Shown: positions 43,611 to 54,251 of the stretch, in pieces
Layout: the number at the start of each line of letters is the position of its first letter
Numbering within the stretch: position 1 is the stretch's first letter
DNA from: Nocardia sp. MH4
GTDB taxonomy: Bacteria > Actinomycetota > Actinomycetes > Mycobacteriales > Mycobacteriaceae
Reading direction: 5' to 3'
DNA length: 64,000 bases
Assembly: GCF_019266065.1 (NCBI RefSeq)
Contig: NZ_LPNR01000097.1
Location: 1 to 64,000, forward strand
The notes under the pieces: generated by a model
What the model was told of the DNA's origin: nothing
The model's database searches: none
What the model saw: the letters and a program-made list of their open reading frames with translations, nothing else
Program-made: the position numbers and the translations under genes

Positions 43611-44474
43611 TCACGGCAGCGTGAGGATTTCCGCGCCCGTCTCCGTGACCACCAGGGTGTGCTCGAACTGGGCGGTCCACTTGCGATCCTTGGTGACCAC
43701 GGTCCAGCCGTCGTCCCAGATGTCGTAGTCGATCCCGCCGAGGTTGATCATCGGCTCGATGGTGAAGGTCATGCCGGGCTCGATGACCGACTCGATGCTG
43801 GGCTGGTCGTAGTGCAGGATGACCAGGCCGCTGTGGAAGGTGGGACCGACGCCGTGGCCGGTGAAGTCGCGGACGACGCCGTAGCCGAAACGATTGGCGT
43901 AGGCCTCGATGACGCGCCCGATCACATTGAGCGCACGGCCCGGCTTGACCGCCTTGATGGCCCGGTTGGTGGCCTCTTCGGTGCGCTCGACCAGCAGGCG
44001 CACCTCCTCGTCCACGTCGCCGGCGAGGAAGGTCTTGTTGGTGTCACCGTGCACGCCGTGGATGAAGGCGGTGACATCGATATTGACGATGTCACCGTCC
44101 TCGATGACGGTCGAGTCGGGGATGCCGTGGCAGATGACCTCGTTGAGCGAGGTGCAGCAGGACTTGGGGAAGCCCTTGTAGCCCAGGGTCGAGGGGTAGG
44201 CGCCGTGATCGCACATGTACTCGTGGGCGATCCGGTCCAGCTCGTCGGTGGTGACGCCGGGCGCGACCGCCTTGCCCGCCTCCTCGAGGGCCTGCGCGGC
44301 GATCTTGCCCGCGATCCGCATCTTCTCGATGGTCTCGGCGGTCTGCACCCAGGGCTCGCGCCCTTCGTTGGCGGTCTTCTTCCACACGTACTCGGGACGC
44401 TCGATGGAACGCGGGACGTCCCGGATCGGCGACTGGGTGCCGGGAACGAGTGGCTGACGGGTGCGCACGGACAT
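43611..44474 (-). CDS. map: Type I methionine aminopeptidase with N-terminal extension
   Basis: A 287-residue MetAP Ic. The N-terminal ~40 residues are a Pro-rich extension ([11 protein letters not shown]) characteristic of mycobacterial MapB and proposed to bind ribosomal SH3-like surfaces. The catalytic domain has [17 protein letters not shown] (His), DGDIVNIDV (metal Asp), HGDTNKTF (metal Asp), [12 protein letters not shown] (metal His), MTFTIEPMI (Glu) and QFEHTLVV (Glu). It removes the initiator Met from nascent chains. ATG 44474; the stop is 13 bp from cobQ. Confidence 0.96.
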   Translation of the reverse strand: MSVRTRQPLVPGTQSPIRDVPRSIERPEYVWKKTANEGREPWVQTAETIEKMRIAGKIAAQALEEAGKAVAPGVTTDELDRIAHEYMCDHGAYPSTLGYKGFPKSCCTSLNEVICHGIPDSTVIEDGDIVNIDVTAFIHGVHGDTNKTFLAGDVDEEVRLLVERTEEATNRAIKAVKPGRALNVIGRVIEAYANRFGYGVVRDFTGHGVGPTFHSGLVILHYDQPSIESVIEPGMTFTIEPMINLGGIDYDIWDDGWTVVTKDRKWTAQFEHTLVVTETGAEILTLP

Positions 44475-44497
44475 AGCTGCGAGTGTAGCCAGCACCC

Positions 44498-46783
44498 CTA
44501 CCCGGCGCTGTGGCGCGGTTCGAGCCGGACCACGATGCCCTTCGAGGTAGGGGTGTTGCTGATGTCGGCCACGCTGTCGAGCGGGACCAGCACGTTCGTC
44601 TCCGGATAGTAGGCCGCCGCCGAGCCACGGCTGGCCGGGTAGGCGACCACGACGAAGTTCTCCGCGCGCCGCTCGACCCCGTCCGTCCAGACGCTGACCA
44701 GATCGACCACGTCGCGGTCGGCCAGGCCGAGCTCGGCCAGATCGTCCGGGTTGACCATCACCACCCGGCGCGCGTTGTGGATGCCCCGGTAGCGGTCGTT
44801 GTTCGCGTACGGGATGGTGTTCCACTGGTCGTGCGAGCGCAGCGACTGCAACAGCAGGTGACCGGGCGGCACGTCGAGGAAGGTGAACTCGTTGCGGGTG
44901 AATTCCGCTTTGCCGCTGGCCGTGCGGTAGATGCCCCGGTTGACCGGGTTGATCAGCCGCAGTCCACCCGGCCGCTCGACGCGCTCGGTGAAGTTCTCGA
45001 AGCCGGGCACCACCCGCGAGATCCGGTCGCGCACGGTGTTGTAGTCGGCTTCGAACTCCGCCCACGGGATCGCCGGGGTGGCGCCGAGGGTGCGCTGGGC
45101 GAGCCGGGAGATGATGGCGACCTCGCTGAGCAGGTGCGGCGAGGCCGGGTCGAGGCGACCTCGCGAGGCGTGCACCTCGCTCATCGAGTCCTCCACCGTG
45201 ACGAACTGCTCGCCGGTGGCCTGGATGTCGCGATCGCTGCGGCCCAGGGTCGGCAGGATCAGCGCGGTCTCACCGCACACCGTGTGCGAGCGATTGAGTT
45301 TGGTGGAGATCTGCACGGTGAGCGCGCACTGCCGCAGGGCGGCCTCGGTCACCGCGCTGTCCGGTGTCGCCCGTGCGAAATTGCCCGCGACGCCGACGAA
45401 GACCTTCGCCTGACCGTCGCGCATCGCGCGGATCGCGGCGACGGAGTCCAGGCCGTGCGCGGTCGGCGGGGTGAAGCCGAACTCGGCGCCGAGGGCGTCG
45501 AGGAAGGTCTGCGGTACCCGTTCCCAGATGCCCATCGTGCGGTCGCCCTGCACATTGCTGTGTCCGCGGACCGGGCACACGCCCGCTCCGGTGCGGCCGA
45601 GATTGCCCCGCAGCAGCAGGAAGTCGACGATCTCGCGGATCGTGGGCACCCCGTGCTTGTGCTGGGTCAGGCCCATCGCCCAGCACACGATGATCCGTCG
45701 CGAGCCGAGCACCGCCGCGTGCACGTCCTCGATGGCCGCGCGGGTCAGGCCGGTCGCTTCGAGGGCGGCGTCCCAGCCGATCCCCCTGGCGTGCGCGGCG
45801 AACTCGGCGAAGCCGTGGGTGTGTTCGCGGATGAACTCGTGGTCCAGGACGGTGCCGGGGGCGGCGTCCTCGGCCTCGAGCAGCAGCCGGTTCAGGGTCT
45901 GGAACAGCGCGAGGTCACCGCCCGGTCGGATCTGCAAGAAGTAATCGGCGATCGCGGTGCCGCGCCCGATCACCCCGCGCGGGACCTGCGGGTTCTTGAA
46001 CCGGATCAGCCCGGCCTCGGGCAGCGGGTTGACCGCGACGACCTTCGCGCCGTTGCGCTTGGCCCGCTCCAGCGCCGAGAGCATCCGGGGATGGTTGGTG
46101 CCGGGGTTCTGCCCGACGACGAAGATCAGGTCGGCGGCGTAGATGTCCTCCAGCGACACGCTGCCCTTGCCGACGCCCAGGGTCTGGTTCAGCGCAGAAC
46201 CGCTGGACTCGTGGCACATGTTGGAGCAGTCGGGCAGATTGTTGGTGCCGTAGGCGCGGGCGAACAGTTGCAGCAGGAACGCGGCCTCGTTGTTGAGCCT
46301 GCCCGAGGTGTAGAACAGCGCCTCGTTCGGCGAGGCGAGGCCGCGCAGCGTCTCGGCGATCAGGTCGAGGGCGGCGTCCCAGCCGATCGGCTCGTAGTGG
46401 GCGGCGCCGGGGCGCTTGACCATCGGTTCGGTCAGTCTGCCCTGCTGGTTGAGCCAGTAGTCGGAGGTGGCGTCGAGTTCGTCGACGGTGTGGGTGGCGA
46501 AGAACTCGCGGGTGACCCGGCGGGTGGTCGCCTCGTCGCTGACGTGCTTGGCGCCGTTCTCGCAGTACTCGTTCTTGTGCCGGTGCTCGGGCTCCGGCCA
46601 GGCGCAGCCCGGACAGTCGAAGCCCGCGGTCTGGTTGACGTTGAGCAGGGTGAGCGCGGTGCGCGTGGCCGAGGTCTGCGCCAGCGAGTACTCGAGTGCG
46701 TGGACCACCCCGGGAACGCCGGCCGCCCAGGTCTTGGGCGGGGTGACCGATAGGTCGTCGGTGGGGTCGTCGATCGAGGTCAT
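44498..46783 (-). CDS. FdhF/YdeP-type molybdopterin oxidoreductase
   Basis: About 761 residues of the YdeP/FdhF-like molybdopterin family (TIGR01701 type). [20 protein letters not shown] lies near residue 55; these Cys residues replace the usual CxxC-x3-C [4Fe-4S] arrangement. Cofactor-binding parts include [53 protein letters not shown] and [13 protein letters not shown], and the C-terminal domain has RDVVDLVS. The natural substrate is unproven for the family; E. coli YdeP is linked to acid resistance. ATG 46783 has GGGAAGAAG upstream. Confidence 0.9.
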   Translation of the reverse strand: MTSIDDPTDDLSVTPPKTWAAGVPGVVHALEYSLAQTSATRTALTLLNVNQTAGFDCPGCAWPEPEHRHKNEYCENGAKHVSDEATTRRVTREFFATHTVDELDATSDYWLNQQGRLTEPMVKRPGAAHYEPIGWDAALDLIAETLRGLASPNEALFYTSGRLNNEAAFLLQLFARAYGTNNLPDCSNMCHESSGSALNQTLGVGKGSVSLEDIYAADLIFVVGQNPGTNHPRMLSALERAKRNGAKVVAVNPLPEAGLIRFKNPQVPRGVIGRGTAIADYFLQIRPGGDLALFQTLNRLLLEAEDAAPGTVLDHEFIREHTHGFAEFAAHARGIGWDAALEATGLTRAAIEDVHAAVLGSRRIIVCWAMGLTQHKHGVPTIREIVDFLLLRGNLGRTGAGVCPVRGHSNVQGDRTMGIWERVPQTFLDALGAEFGFTPPTAHGLDSVAAIRAMRDGQAKVFVGVAGNFARATPDSAVTEAALRQCALTVQISTKLNRSHTVCGETALILPTLGRSDRDIQATGEQFVTVEDSMSEVHASRGRLDPASPHLLSEVAIISRLAQRTLGATPAIPWAEFEADYNTVRDRISRVVPGFENFTERVERPGGLRLINPVNRGIYRTASGKAEFTRNEFTFLDVPPGHLLLQSLRSHDQWNTIPYANNDRYRGIHNARRVVMVNPDDLAELGLADRDVVDLVSVWTDGVERRAENFVVVAYPASRGSAAAYYPETNVLVPLDSVADISNTPTSKGIVVRLEPRHSAG

Positions 46784-46932
46784 CACCGGCTTCTTCCCGT
46801 GCCGCGGCACTGCGATCGGACTGGATGACCTCAGGCTTCCCAGTTTCGGGGCGGTTGTCAACGCGACGGTTCACACCCGGTTTCGCCCGCAGGGGTGAGG
46901 ACGGACGAGCGCCGCGCTCGCACGCTGTCTGC

Positions 46933-47919
46933 ATGACGACACTTCCCGCCCCGACCCTCGCCGCCGTCGCCCAGCAGCTGACCGGCGGCGGCCGCGGCAT
47001 TCTCGCCGCCGACGAGTCGATCAAGACCATGTCCGCGCGTCTCGAGCAGGAGGGCATCCCGGCGAGCGCGACCGCCCGGCGCGACTATCGCGCCCTGCTG
47101 CTGACCACCGACGGACTGGCGGATCGGGTCAGCGGAATCATCCTGTGCGACGAGACCTTCGGCCAGGAACTCGCCGACGGCCGTGCCTTCCCCGCCGCCG
47201 CGCGCGATCTGGACATCCTGCCCGGCATCAAGGTCGACACCGGCACCACCGCCCTGCCAGGGCAGGCGGGCGCGCTGGTCACCGAGGGACTCGACGGTCT
47301 CGGCGCCCGGCTGGCGTCCTATGCCGAGCGCGGGGCCGCCTTCGCCAAGTGGCGGGCGGTGTTCGACGTGCGGACGATCACGCCCTACGCCGCGCACGCC
47401 AACGGGCACGCGCTGGCGCGCTATGCCGCGCTGTGCCAGGAGCACGGCATCGTGCCGATCGTCGAGCCGGAGGTGCTGTGCACCGGCGAGCACGACCTGG
47501 CCGCGTCCGCCCAGGCGACCCGGCTCGCCCTGCGGTCGGTGTTCGCCGCGCTCGACGCCGCCGGCGTCGACCTGACCGGCATCGTGCTCAAGCCGAACTT
47601 CGTGACCCCGGGCCTGGCCGCCGCGCCCGCGTCCACCGCGGCGGTGGTGGACGCGACCTTCGAGGTCCTGCGCGACACCGTGCCCGCCGCGGTCCCCGGC
47701 ATCGCGTTCCTGTCCGGCGGCCAGCCGACCGAGCGGGTCTGCGAGTACCTGCGCGCGCTGCACGCCCACGGCGACCGGCCGTGGGCGGTCACGTTCTCGT
47801 TCGGGCGCGCGCTGGTCAGCGCCGCGTTACGGACCTGGGCCGGCGCGCCCGCCGCGGTGCTCGACGCGCAGCGGGTGCTGTTGGCGAACTGCCGCAGTGC
47901 CGCCGACGCGACCCGCTGA
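46933..47919 (+). CDS. Class I fructose-bisphosphate aldolase
   Basis: A 328-residue metazoan-like class I aldolase. ARGILAADES-type motif appears as GRGILAADESIKTMSARLE. KWRAVFDV carries the conserved Lys near 140, VEPEVLCTGEHDL the Glu pair, and VLKPNFVTPG the Schiff-base Lys at about 217. IAFLSGGQPTERVCEYL and TFSFGRALVSAALRTW close the barrel. It cleaves fructose-1,6-bisphosphate (and often sedoheptulose-1,7-bisphosphate). It abuts the sensor kinase tail-to-tail without a gap. It forms a sugar-phosphate group with the transketolase and CbbY genes. Confidence 0.95.
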   Translation: MTTLPAPTLAAVAQQLTGGGRGILAADESIKTMSARLEQEGIPASATARRDYRALLLTTDGLADRVSGIILCDETFGQELADGRAFPAAARDLDILPGIKVDTGTTALPGQAGALVTEGLDGLGARLASYAERGAAFAKWRAVFDVRTITPYAAHANGHALARYAALCQEHGIVPIVEPEVLCTGEHDLAASAQATRLALRSVFAALDAAGVDLTGIVLKPNFVTPGLAAAPASTAAVVDATFEVLRDTVPAAVPGIAFLSGGQPTERVCEYLRALHAHGDRPWAVTFSFGRALVSAALRTWAGAPAAVLDAQRVLLANCRSAADATR

Positions 47920-49077
47920 CTACCGCAGCGGCAGCTCGACCAGCACGATCGTGCCGCGCCCCAGCAGCGACTCGACGCGCAGCGAAGCCTCGATGACGGC
48001 GCAGCGTTCGGCCAGGGAGCTCAGGCCGAAGTGCTGGCCGTCGGCGGCGGCCCGCTCGGCCCGGCGCGCGGCGGGGTCGAAACCCGCGCCGTCGTCGGAA
48101 CAGCCGAGCACCACCGAGTCGCCGACCCGGCGCAGCGACAGCACGATCCGGCTCGCGCCCGCGTGCTTGACCGCGTTCACCAGCGCTTCCTGCGCGATCC
48201 GGTACAGCGCGGCGGCCGCGTGGTCGGCGATGTCGCCGACCGCGGCGGCCGGGTCGACGAGCAATTCGATCGCCGGGCCGCCGCCGGTGCCCGCGGTGCG
48301 GACCAGCGATTCGAGCGCGGCGACCAGGCCGAGGTCGTCGAGAACCAGGCTGTGCAGGCCCGAGATCGCCGCCCTGGTCTCGTTGTAGGCGAAATCGGCC
48401 AGCGTCCGGGCACTGACCAGTTCGGCGCGGGCCCGCTCCAGCGCGCGCACGCCGGACTCGTCGCCCGTGGCGACGTGGGCGGCGAGTTCGGAGACGGTCA
48501 GGTCGGCCGCGGACAGGTGGAACGACATCGACGCGAGCGCGGTGGTCACCCCGTCGTGCAGGTCGAACGCGATGCGCCGACGCTCGGCCTCCTGCGCGGA
48601 GATCGCCTGTTCGACCAGGCGATCCCGCTCGGTGCGGTGCCGGTTGACGGTGCGCCACAACCGGTGCGCGTGCACCGACAGGCCGAGGACACCCGCGTAG
48701 CCCGCCGCGCGGTCGAGGTCGGCCGGGCCGAACGGTTCGGCCGGATCCCGGTGCGCGGCAAGGACTCCCACCACGGAATCGTCGACACCGCGCAGCGGCA
48801 GGCACATCCGCGCGATCGTCTGCCCCGGCTCGAGGCGTAACAGGCTGCGGTGCAGGGCGTTCCGCGGCGAATCCCGATCCAGCAGGACCGGGGTTCCGGT
48901 CCGGGCGACCAGCCCCGTCACCCCGAACCCGACCGGCAGGGTCAGCGAGCCGGCCGACGGGTGCGCCGGCCACAGGTCGACCACCCCGAGATCGGATCCG
49001 TCGACGGCGTAGAGCTGCACACCGTCGGCCGCGAGCAGCGGGGCCAGCTGCGCCGCCGTCGGCGCGGCACCGGTCAC
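47920..49077 (-). CDS. GAF-domain sensor histidine kinase (NarL-type partner)
   Basis: A 385-residue cytosolic kinase without TM segments. A GAF domain spans ~10-145 (VVGVLAAHRDPAEPFGPADLD at its end). The HisKA_3 dimerisation segment ERRRIAFDLHDGVTTALASM carries the phospho-acceptor His near 178. The ATPase domain has ALYRIAQEALVNAVKHAGAS (N box), SDDGAGFDP (G1) and FGLSSLAERCAVI. The ligand of the GAF domain is unknown. Its GTG or ATG overlaps the response-regulator stop by 4 bp. Flanked by aldolase and transketolase, it may sense carbon or redox state. Confidence 0.92.
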   Translation of the reverse strand: MTGAAPTAAQLAPLLAADGVQLYAVDGSDLGVVDLWPAHPSAGSLTLPVGFGVTGLVARTGTPVLLDRDSPRNALHRSLLRLEPGQTIARMCLPLRGVDDSVVGVLAAHRDPAEPFGPADLDRAAGYAGVLGLSVHAHRLWRTVNRHRTERDRLVEQAISAQEAERRRIAFDLHDGVTTALASMSFHLSAADLTVSELAAHVATGDESGVRALERARAELVSARTLADFAYNETRAAISGLHSLVLDDLGLVAALESLVRTAGTGGGPAIELLVDPAAAVGDIADHAAAALYRIAQEALVNAVKHAGASRIVLSLRRVGDSVVLGCSDDGAGFDPAARRAERAAADGQHFGLSSLAERCAVIEASLRVESLLGRGTIVLVELPLR

Positions 49078-49739
49078 CGGAACAGCCCTTCCCGCAACGC
49101 GACCGCGATCGCCCCGCTCCGATCGGACACGCCCAGTTTGCGATACAGCCCGCGGATGTGGGTCTTCACCGTGTCCTCGCTGACCACGAGCTTGCCCGCC
49201 ACCGCCCGGTTGGAGTGCCCGGAGACCAGCAGTCCCAGCACTTCCGACTCGCGCTGGGTCAGGCCCAGGTGCGCGCCCGACCAGAACTGCCCCGCGTCGA
49301 GCCGGGCCGCGGCCAGTGCCACCCGACCGGCCAGGGCGGGATCGATGACGGTCTCGCCCTCGGCGGCGCGGCGCAGGTGGGCGACGAGTTCACGCCCGTC
49401 CACGCGCTTGAGCACATACCCGGCCGCGCCCGCGCGCAGCGCCTGATAGAGGTAGTGCTCGTCGTCGTACACGGTGAGCACCACGACCTTGGTGCCCGGA
49501 TACCGCTCGGTGATCTGGCGGCACAGATCCAGACCGCTGGCCTTGCCGATGCGGATGTCGCACAGGACGATGTCGGGCCGGTGCTCGTCGATCAGGCGCA
49601 GCGCCGCGGTGTCGGTGCTCGACTGGCCCACGATCACGACCTCGTCGGGGAAGTGGCCGAGCATCGCGTCGAGCCCGTGCAGGACCATCTCGTGGTCGTC
49701 GACGAGCACCAACCGTAACGGGGTCGGCGGCTCCGGCAT
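49074..49739 (-). CDS. NarL/FixJ family response regulator
   Basis: A 221-residue protein. Receiver domain: [15 protein letters not shown] (acidic pair), [16 protein letters not shown] (phospho-acceptor Asp near 57), VVVLTVYDD, and the Lys in [11 protein letters not shown]-terminal LuxR-type helix-turn-helix: [20 protein letters not shown] followed by [16 protein letters not shown]. It is translated first and coupled to the sensor kinase. TACTGT lies 6 bases ahead of the ATG at 49739, suggesting a leaderless transcript. It is divergent from transketolase, a probable target. Confidence 0.94.
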   Translation of the reverse strand: MPEPPTPLRLVLVDDHEMVLHGLDAMLGHFPDEVVIVGQSSTDTAALRLIDEHRPDIVLCDIRIGKASGLDLCRQITERYPGTKVVVLTVYDDEHYLYQALRAGAAGYVLKRVDGRELVAHLRRAAEGETVIDPALAGRVALAAARLDAGQFWSGAHLGLTQRESEVLGLLVSGHSNRAVAGKLVVSEDTVKTHIRGLYRKLGVSDRSGAIAVALREGLFR

Positions 49740-49876
49740 ACCGCCACAGTACGGCGGAAAAGCACTGGGGTTCGGGGCAATCGGCGAGAAATCACCCGTG
49801 CGGCCACCCGCGCGGGGGAAGGCCGCGCTGCCCCGGGTGCGGTCGGATGGACGGACCCGATCGAAAGGCGCCACCC

Positions 49877-51979
49877 ATGCCGGAATCCACTGTTCATCGG
49901 CCGCTCGTCGTGTCCGCCGTCGACACCGACCGGCTCGCCGTCGACACCCTGCGCTTCCTCGCCGCCGACATGGTCGAGGCCGCGAACTCCGGGCATCCCG
50001 GGATGCCGATGGGGGCGGCGCCGATGGCGTGGACGCTGTGGAGCAGGCATCTGCGCCACGATCCGGCCGACCCCGGCTGGGCCGACCGCGATCGGTTCGT
50101 GCTGTCCGCCGGGCACGGTTCGGCACTGCTGTACGGGCTGCTGCACCTGTTCGGCTACGACCTGCCCATCGCGGAGCTGCGCCGGTTCCGCCAGCTCGGG
50201 TCGCGCACGCCGGGCCATCCCGAGTACGGCGAGACACCGGGGGTGGAGTGCACGACCGGCCCGCTCGGCCAGGGGCTGGCGATGGCGGTCGGTATGGCGT
50301 TGGCGGAGCGCATGACCCACGCCCGCTACCCCGAGCTCACCGACCACCGCACCTACGCGATCGTCGGCGACGGCTGCCTGATGGAGGGCGTCAGCCACGA
50401 GGCGGCCTCGCTCGCCGGGCAGCTGCGGCTGGGCCGGTTGATCGTGCTGTGGGACGACAACGCCATCACCATCGACGGCGCGGTGGACCGGGCCTGCGGC
50501 GACGACCAGCTCGCCCGCTTCGCCGCCTACGGCTGGCACACCGAGGCGGTGCCCGACGGCACCGATATCGCCGCGATCGACGCGGCGCTGACCCGGGCGA
50601 AGGACGATCCCCGGCCGAGCTTCCTCGCTGTCCGGACGGTGATCGGGCACGGTGCGCCCGACGTGGCCGGCACGGCGAAGGCGCACGGATCACCGTTGGG
50701 CGCCGATCAGCTGGCGCGGGCCAAAGAGCTCGCGGGATGGACGTTTCCGCCGTTCACGGTGCCCGAGCAGGTCGCCGCGACGTGCGCGGTGCTCGCCGGG
50801 CTCGGCGCCGAGGACCGGGCCGACTGGCTCGGCCGGTTTACCGAATTCGCCGCTGCCGCACCGCGACGCGCCGACGAGTTCGCCAGGGCCGGTGCGCGGA
50901 CACTGCCCGACGGTCTGGCCGACGCGCTGTCCGGGATCGTCGGCGACGCGCCACGGGCGACCCGGCAGTCCTCGCAGGCGTGCCTGGACGCCCTGCGCCC
51001 GATCCTGCCGGAGCTGGTGGGCGGCTCGGCCGACCTGGCGGGCTCGACCGGAACCGCGTTCGGCCCGGTCGTGCGCGGGGACGACTACGCACCCACCGCG
51101 ATCGCGTTCGGCATCCGCGAGTTCGGCATGGCCGCCGTCCTCAACGGAATCAGCCTGCACGGCGGGTTCCGCGTGTTCGGCAGTACGTTCCTGGTGTTCG
51201 CCGACTACCTGCGGCCCGCGCTGCGATTGTCGGCGCTGATGGGTCAGCCCGTGATCTACGTGCTCACCCACGATTCCATCGCCGTCGGCGAGGACGGGCC
51301 GACCCACCAGCCCGTCGAACACCTCGAATCGCTGCGCGTCATCCCCGGTCTCCAGGTGCTGCGCCCGGCCGACGATGCCGAGACCGCGCTCGCCTGGGAA
51401 CTCGCGCTGACCCACACCGACGGGCCGACCGCGCTGATCCTGTCCCGACAGTCGCTGCCGCAGCACGACACCCACCGCCGAGCACCCCAACCCACTGTCA
51501 CGCCCCGGCCCGCCGCGGCCGACGGTCCCGGCGCCGAGGACCTCGTGCCCGCCCCGCGAGTGACAGCCACCGGCAAGCCTTCGGACGCCGCCGTCGTCGG
51601 CTCCCCGCCCACCGCCGACGATGGCGCGGTCGCTGTCGCCGAGCCGCTGATCGGCGAGGAACATCGCACCGTCGAGCTCGTCGCCACCGGTTCGGAAGTC
51701 GCACTGGCGGCGGCGGTCGCCCAGGAACTCCGCGCCGACGGCCATCCTGTGCGGGTGGTGTCGGTGCTGGATCGCACGCGCTACTCCCCCGATCCCTCGG
51801 CGTGCACCGTCAGCATCGAGGCGGGCACGACCACGGCCTGGGCGGGCGTGGTCGACCTGGCGATCGGTATCGACGAGTTCGGGCACAGCGGTCCCGGCGC
51901 CGAGGTCATGGCCCACCACGGCTTCACCGTGTCGTCGGCGCTCGCCCGCATCCGCGACCATCTGGGCAGCGCGCGATGA
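49877..51979 (+). CDS. tkt: Transketolase with a linker insertion
   Basis: A 700-residue ThDP enzyme of the non-oxidative pentose phosphate or Calvin-type pathway. It has [52 protein letters not shown] (ThDP/Mg GDG motif), [13 protein letters not shown] (catalytic Glu) and [20 protein letters not shown]. Between [12 protein letters not shown] and [13 protein letters not shown] there is an extra ~65-residue Pro/Ala/Thr-rich segment (about 51474-51668) absent from typical transketolases. AAAGG precedes ATG 49877, chosen over an upstream start. Its TGA overlaps the CbbY-like ATG by 4 bp. Confidence 0.94.
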   Translation: MPESTVHRPLVVSAVDTDRLAVDTLRFLAADMVEAANSGHPGMPMGAAPMAWTLWSRHLRHDPADPGWADRDRFVLSAGHGSALLYGLLHLFGYDLPIAELRRFRQLGSRTPGHPEYGETPGVECTTGPLGQGLAMAVGMALAERMTHARYPELTDHRTYAIVGDGCLMEGVSHEAASLAGQLRLGRLIVLWDDNAITIDGAVDRACGDDQLARFAAYGWHTEAVPDGTDIAAIDAALTRAKDDPRPSFLAVRTVIGHGAPDVAGTAKAHGSPLGADQLARAKELAGWTFPPFTVPEQVAATCAVLAGLGAEDRADWLGRFTEFAAAAPRRADEFARAGARTLPDGLADALSGIVGDAPRATRQSSQACLDALRPILPELVGGSADLAGSTGTAFGPVVRGDDYAPTAIAFGIREFGMAAVLNGISLHGGFRVFGSTFLVFADYLRPALRLSALMGQPVIYVLTHDSIAVGEDGPTHQPVEHLESLRVIPGLQVLRPADDAETALAWELALTHTDGPTALILSRQSLPQHDTHRRAPQPTVTPRPAAADGPGAEDLVPAPRVTATGKPSDAAVVGSPPTADDGAVAVAEPLIGEEHRTVELVATGSEVALAAAVAQELRADGHPVRVVSVLDRTRYSPDPSACTVSIEAGTTTAWAGVVDLAIGIDEFGHSGPGAEVMAHHGFTVSSALARIRDHLGSAR

Positions 51980-52686
51980 CCCGCCTGGAGGCGGTGATCT
52001 TCGATGTCGACGGCACCCTGGTCGACAGCGAACGCGACGGCCACCGGGTGGCGTTCAACGCGGCCTTCGCCGAAGCCGGACTCCCCGACCGCTGGGATGT
52101 CGACCGCTACGGGGAGCTGCTGCGGATCGCCGGTGGCGCCCAGCGGATGACCCACTGGTTCGAGAGCACCGGGCGCTCAGCCGACCAGGCCAGAGAACTC
52201 GCGCAACGACTACACCCCGCCAAGACCCGGATCATGCGGAGCCTGGTCGAGGACGGGCAGATCCAGCCGAGGCCGGGCGCCCGGGAGCTCATCGAACGGC
52301 TCGCCGCCCGCGGTGTCGCGCTGCATGTGGCCACCACGGGCACCCGCGCGTGGGTGGAACCGTTGCTGCGCAACGCCTTCGGCGAGGTGTTCGACACCGT
52401 GGTCACCGGGACGGAGGTGCCCGACCTCAAACCGAGTCCGGCGGTGTATCTCGAGGTTCTGGCCCGCACCGGGTCCGCTCCCGAGCACGTTGTCGCCGTG
52501 GAGGATTCCGCCAATGGCGTGCTCGCCGCGACAGCGGCCCGGGTGCCGTGCGTCGCGGCGCAGAACGCCTATACCCGCTCGCACGATCTGTCCGCGGCGC
52601 TGCTGGTCGCGGACGGTCTGGACGACCCGGAACTGGTCAGCTGGTTCGACGGCCAGCCGGCCACGGCACCGCCGCGTTCCCGGTAA
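51976..52686 (+). CDS. CbbY/phosphoglycolate-phosphatase-like HAD hydrolase
   Basis: A 236-residue HAD subfamily I phosphatase. [21 protein letters not shown] holds the nucleophile Asp and the DSE...H signature of CbbY proteins. [14 protein letters not shown] gives motif II (Thr), [12 protein letters not shown] motif III (Lys) and [16 protein letters not shown] motif IV. CbbY dephosphorylates xylulose-1,5-bisphosphate, an inhibitor produced in the Calvin cycle. Translational coupling to transketolase supports a sugar-bisphosphate substrate, though no RuBisCO gene is in view. Confidence 0.9.
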   Translation: MTRLEAVIFDVDGTLVDSERDGHRVAFNAAFAEAGLPDRWDVDRYGELLRIAGGAQRMTHWFESTGRSADQARELAQRLHPAKTRIMRSLVEDGQIQPRPGARELIERLAARGVALHVATTGTRAWVEPLLRNAFGEVFDTVVTGTEVPDLKPSPAVYLEVLARTGSAPEHVVAVEDSANGVLAATAARVPCVAAQNAYTRSHDLSAALLVADGLDDPELVSWFDGQPATAPPRSR

Positions 52687-52731
52687 CCACCGCGTGCGGG
52701 GTCGGCGCGAGCAGTCGCCGTGCGGCGAATC

Positions 52732-52763
52732 CCGGCGGGCGACGCTCCTCGATCGCCCGGCGG
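52732..52763. terminator. Imperfect hairpin between convergent genes
   Basis: CCGGCGGGCGA pairs at 10 of 11 positions with TCGCCCGGCGG over a 10-base loop between the CbbY-like gene and the MFS gene. Confidence 0.45.
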
Positions 52764-52771
52764 TCGGCCGG

Positions 52772-54205
52772 TCAGAACGCGGGGACCGCGTCCGCCGCCG
52801 GGGTGACTTCGGTGGCGGACCGCGTGCGGCGCAGCACCGTCACGCTGACGAGCAGCGCCGCTGCGAGCAGCCCGGCCGCGACGGTGAACGCGAGCCGGTA
52901 GCCGCTGGTCAACGCGACGGCTTCGGTAGCACCCGAGGCGAGTTGGGCGCCGGTCCTGGTAGCGGCGAGGGTGGACAGGACCGCGATTCCGATCGCCATC
53001 CCGACCTGCTGAGTGGTGTTGAACAGGCCAGAGGCGAGCCCGGCGTCATCGGCCGAGGCACCCGACATGCCCAGTGCGGTGAGCGCGGGCAGCACCAGGC
53101 CGCCACCGGCGATCAACACCATCATGGGCAGCAGATCGGTGACATAGTCGGCGTCGACGGGCAGCCGCATCAGCCACGACATGCCGACCAGCAGCAGCAC
53201 CAGGCCGGCGATCAGCACGGCCCGTTCGCCGAAGCGTGTCATCAGCCGGGCCGAGGCGAACAGCGATACCCCGCCGATGGCGACCGCGGCGGGCAGCATG
53301 GCCAGACCGGTCTGCAAGGCGTTGTAGCCCAGTACCTTCTGCAGGTACAGCGCGACGATGATCTGGAAGGCGAACATCGCCGACAGCGTCAGCATCTGCG
53401 CCACATTGGCGCCGGAGACGGCGCGCGAGCGGAAGATCCGCAACGGCAGTAGCGGCTTGCGCGCGGTGGCCTGCCGGACGACGAACGCGACGAGCAGCGC
53501 GACGGCCGACGCCGCGAGCCCCAGGGTGCGTGGCGACACCCAGCCGTACCGCTCGACCTCGACGATGGTGTAGATCCCGAGCATCAGACCGGCGGTGACC
53601 AGGACGGCCCCGAACACGTCGGCGCCCGCCGCCCACCCCAGACCGGGATCGGCCGGCAGCGCCCTAACGGCGACGAGCATCGTCACCAGCCCGATCGGCA
53701 CATTGATCAGGAAGATCCAGTGCCAGTTCAGCGCATCGGTGAGCACGCCGCCGAGCACCTGCCCGATCGAGGCCCCGGCCGCGCCGGTGAAGCTGAAAAT
53801 GCCGATGGCCGTGGCCCGTTCACGCGGTCCGGGAAAGATCGTGACCAGGATGCCGAGCACCACCGACGCGGCGATGGCGCTGCCGACGCCCTGCAGGAAG
53901 CGGGCCGCCACCAGCATCGCCGGGGTGGTCGCCGCTCCCGCCAGCAGCGAGGCCGCGGTGAAAACGACGGTGCCGGTGAGGAACATCGTCTTGCGGCCGA
54001 TCAGGTCGCCCAGCCGTCCGGCCAGCAGGAGCAGTCCACCGAAGGCGATCAGGTAGGCGTTGACGGTCCAGCTCAGGCCGGCGGGCGAGAAGCCGAGATC
54101 CGCCTGGATGGCGGGCAGCGCGACGGTGACGATGCTGCCGTCGAGGATGGTCATCAGCGTCGCCGCCGACAGCACCGCCAAGGCGATGCGCTGAGAAGAG
54201 GTCAT
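52772..54205 (-). CDS. DHA2-family MFS multidrug exporter
   Basis: A 477-residue transporter with about 14 TM helices. TM1 has TILDGSIVTVALPAIQADLG (motif D1), the TM2-3 loop LAGRLGDLIGRKTMFLTG (motif A), and TM5 SFTGAAGASIGQVLGGVLTD (motif C, antiporter). It expels drugs in exchange for protons; the substrate is unknown. It lies 46 bp downstream of a MarR gene, and that gap carries a 22-bp operator copy that also occurs ahead of marR, so a separate MarR-controlled promoter is likely. Confidence 0.92.
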   Translation of the reverse strand: MTSSQRIALAVLSAATLMTILDGSIVTVALPAIQADLGFSPAGLSWTVNAYLIAFGGLLLLAGRLGDLIGRKTMFLTGTVVFTAASLLAGAATTPAMLVAARFLQGVGSAIAASVVLGILVTIFPGPRERATAIGIFSFTGAAGASIGQVLGGVLTDALNWHWIFLINVPIGLVTMLVAVRALPADPGLGWAAGADVFGAVLVTAGLMLGIYTIVEVERYGWVSPRTLGLAASAVALLVAFVVRQATARKPLLPLRIFRSRAVSGANVAQMLTLSAMFAFQIIVALYLQKVLGYNALQTGLAMLPAAVAIGGVSLFASARLMTRFGERAVLIAGLVLLLVGMSWLMRLPVDADYVTDLLPMMVLIAGGGLVLPALTALGMSGASADDAGLASGLFNTTQQVGMAIGIAVLSTLAATRTGAQLASGATEAVALTSGYRLAFTVAAGLLAAALLVSVTVLRRTRSATEVTPAADAVPAF

Positions 54206-54222
54206 GAAATGACCGTACTAGA

Positions 54223-54244
54223 TAGTTTCGTTGCAGACAATCTA
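54223..54244 (-). promoter_or_regulatory. MarR operator copy 1 (upstream of the MFS gene)
   Basis: A 22-bp element starting ATAGTTT and ending AATCT on the plus strand matches copy 2 (54738-54759) at 17 positions with no gap. It begins 18 bp upstream of the exporter ATG. Confidence 0.6.
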
Positions 54245-54251
54245 TAACGGA

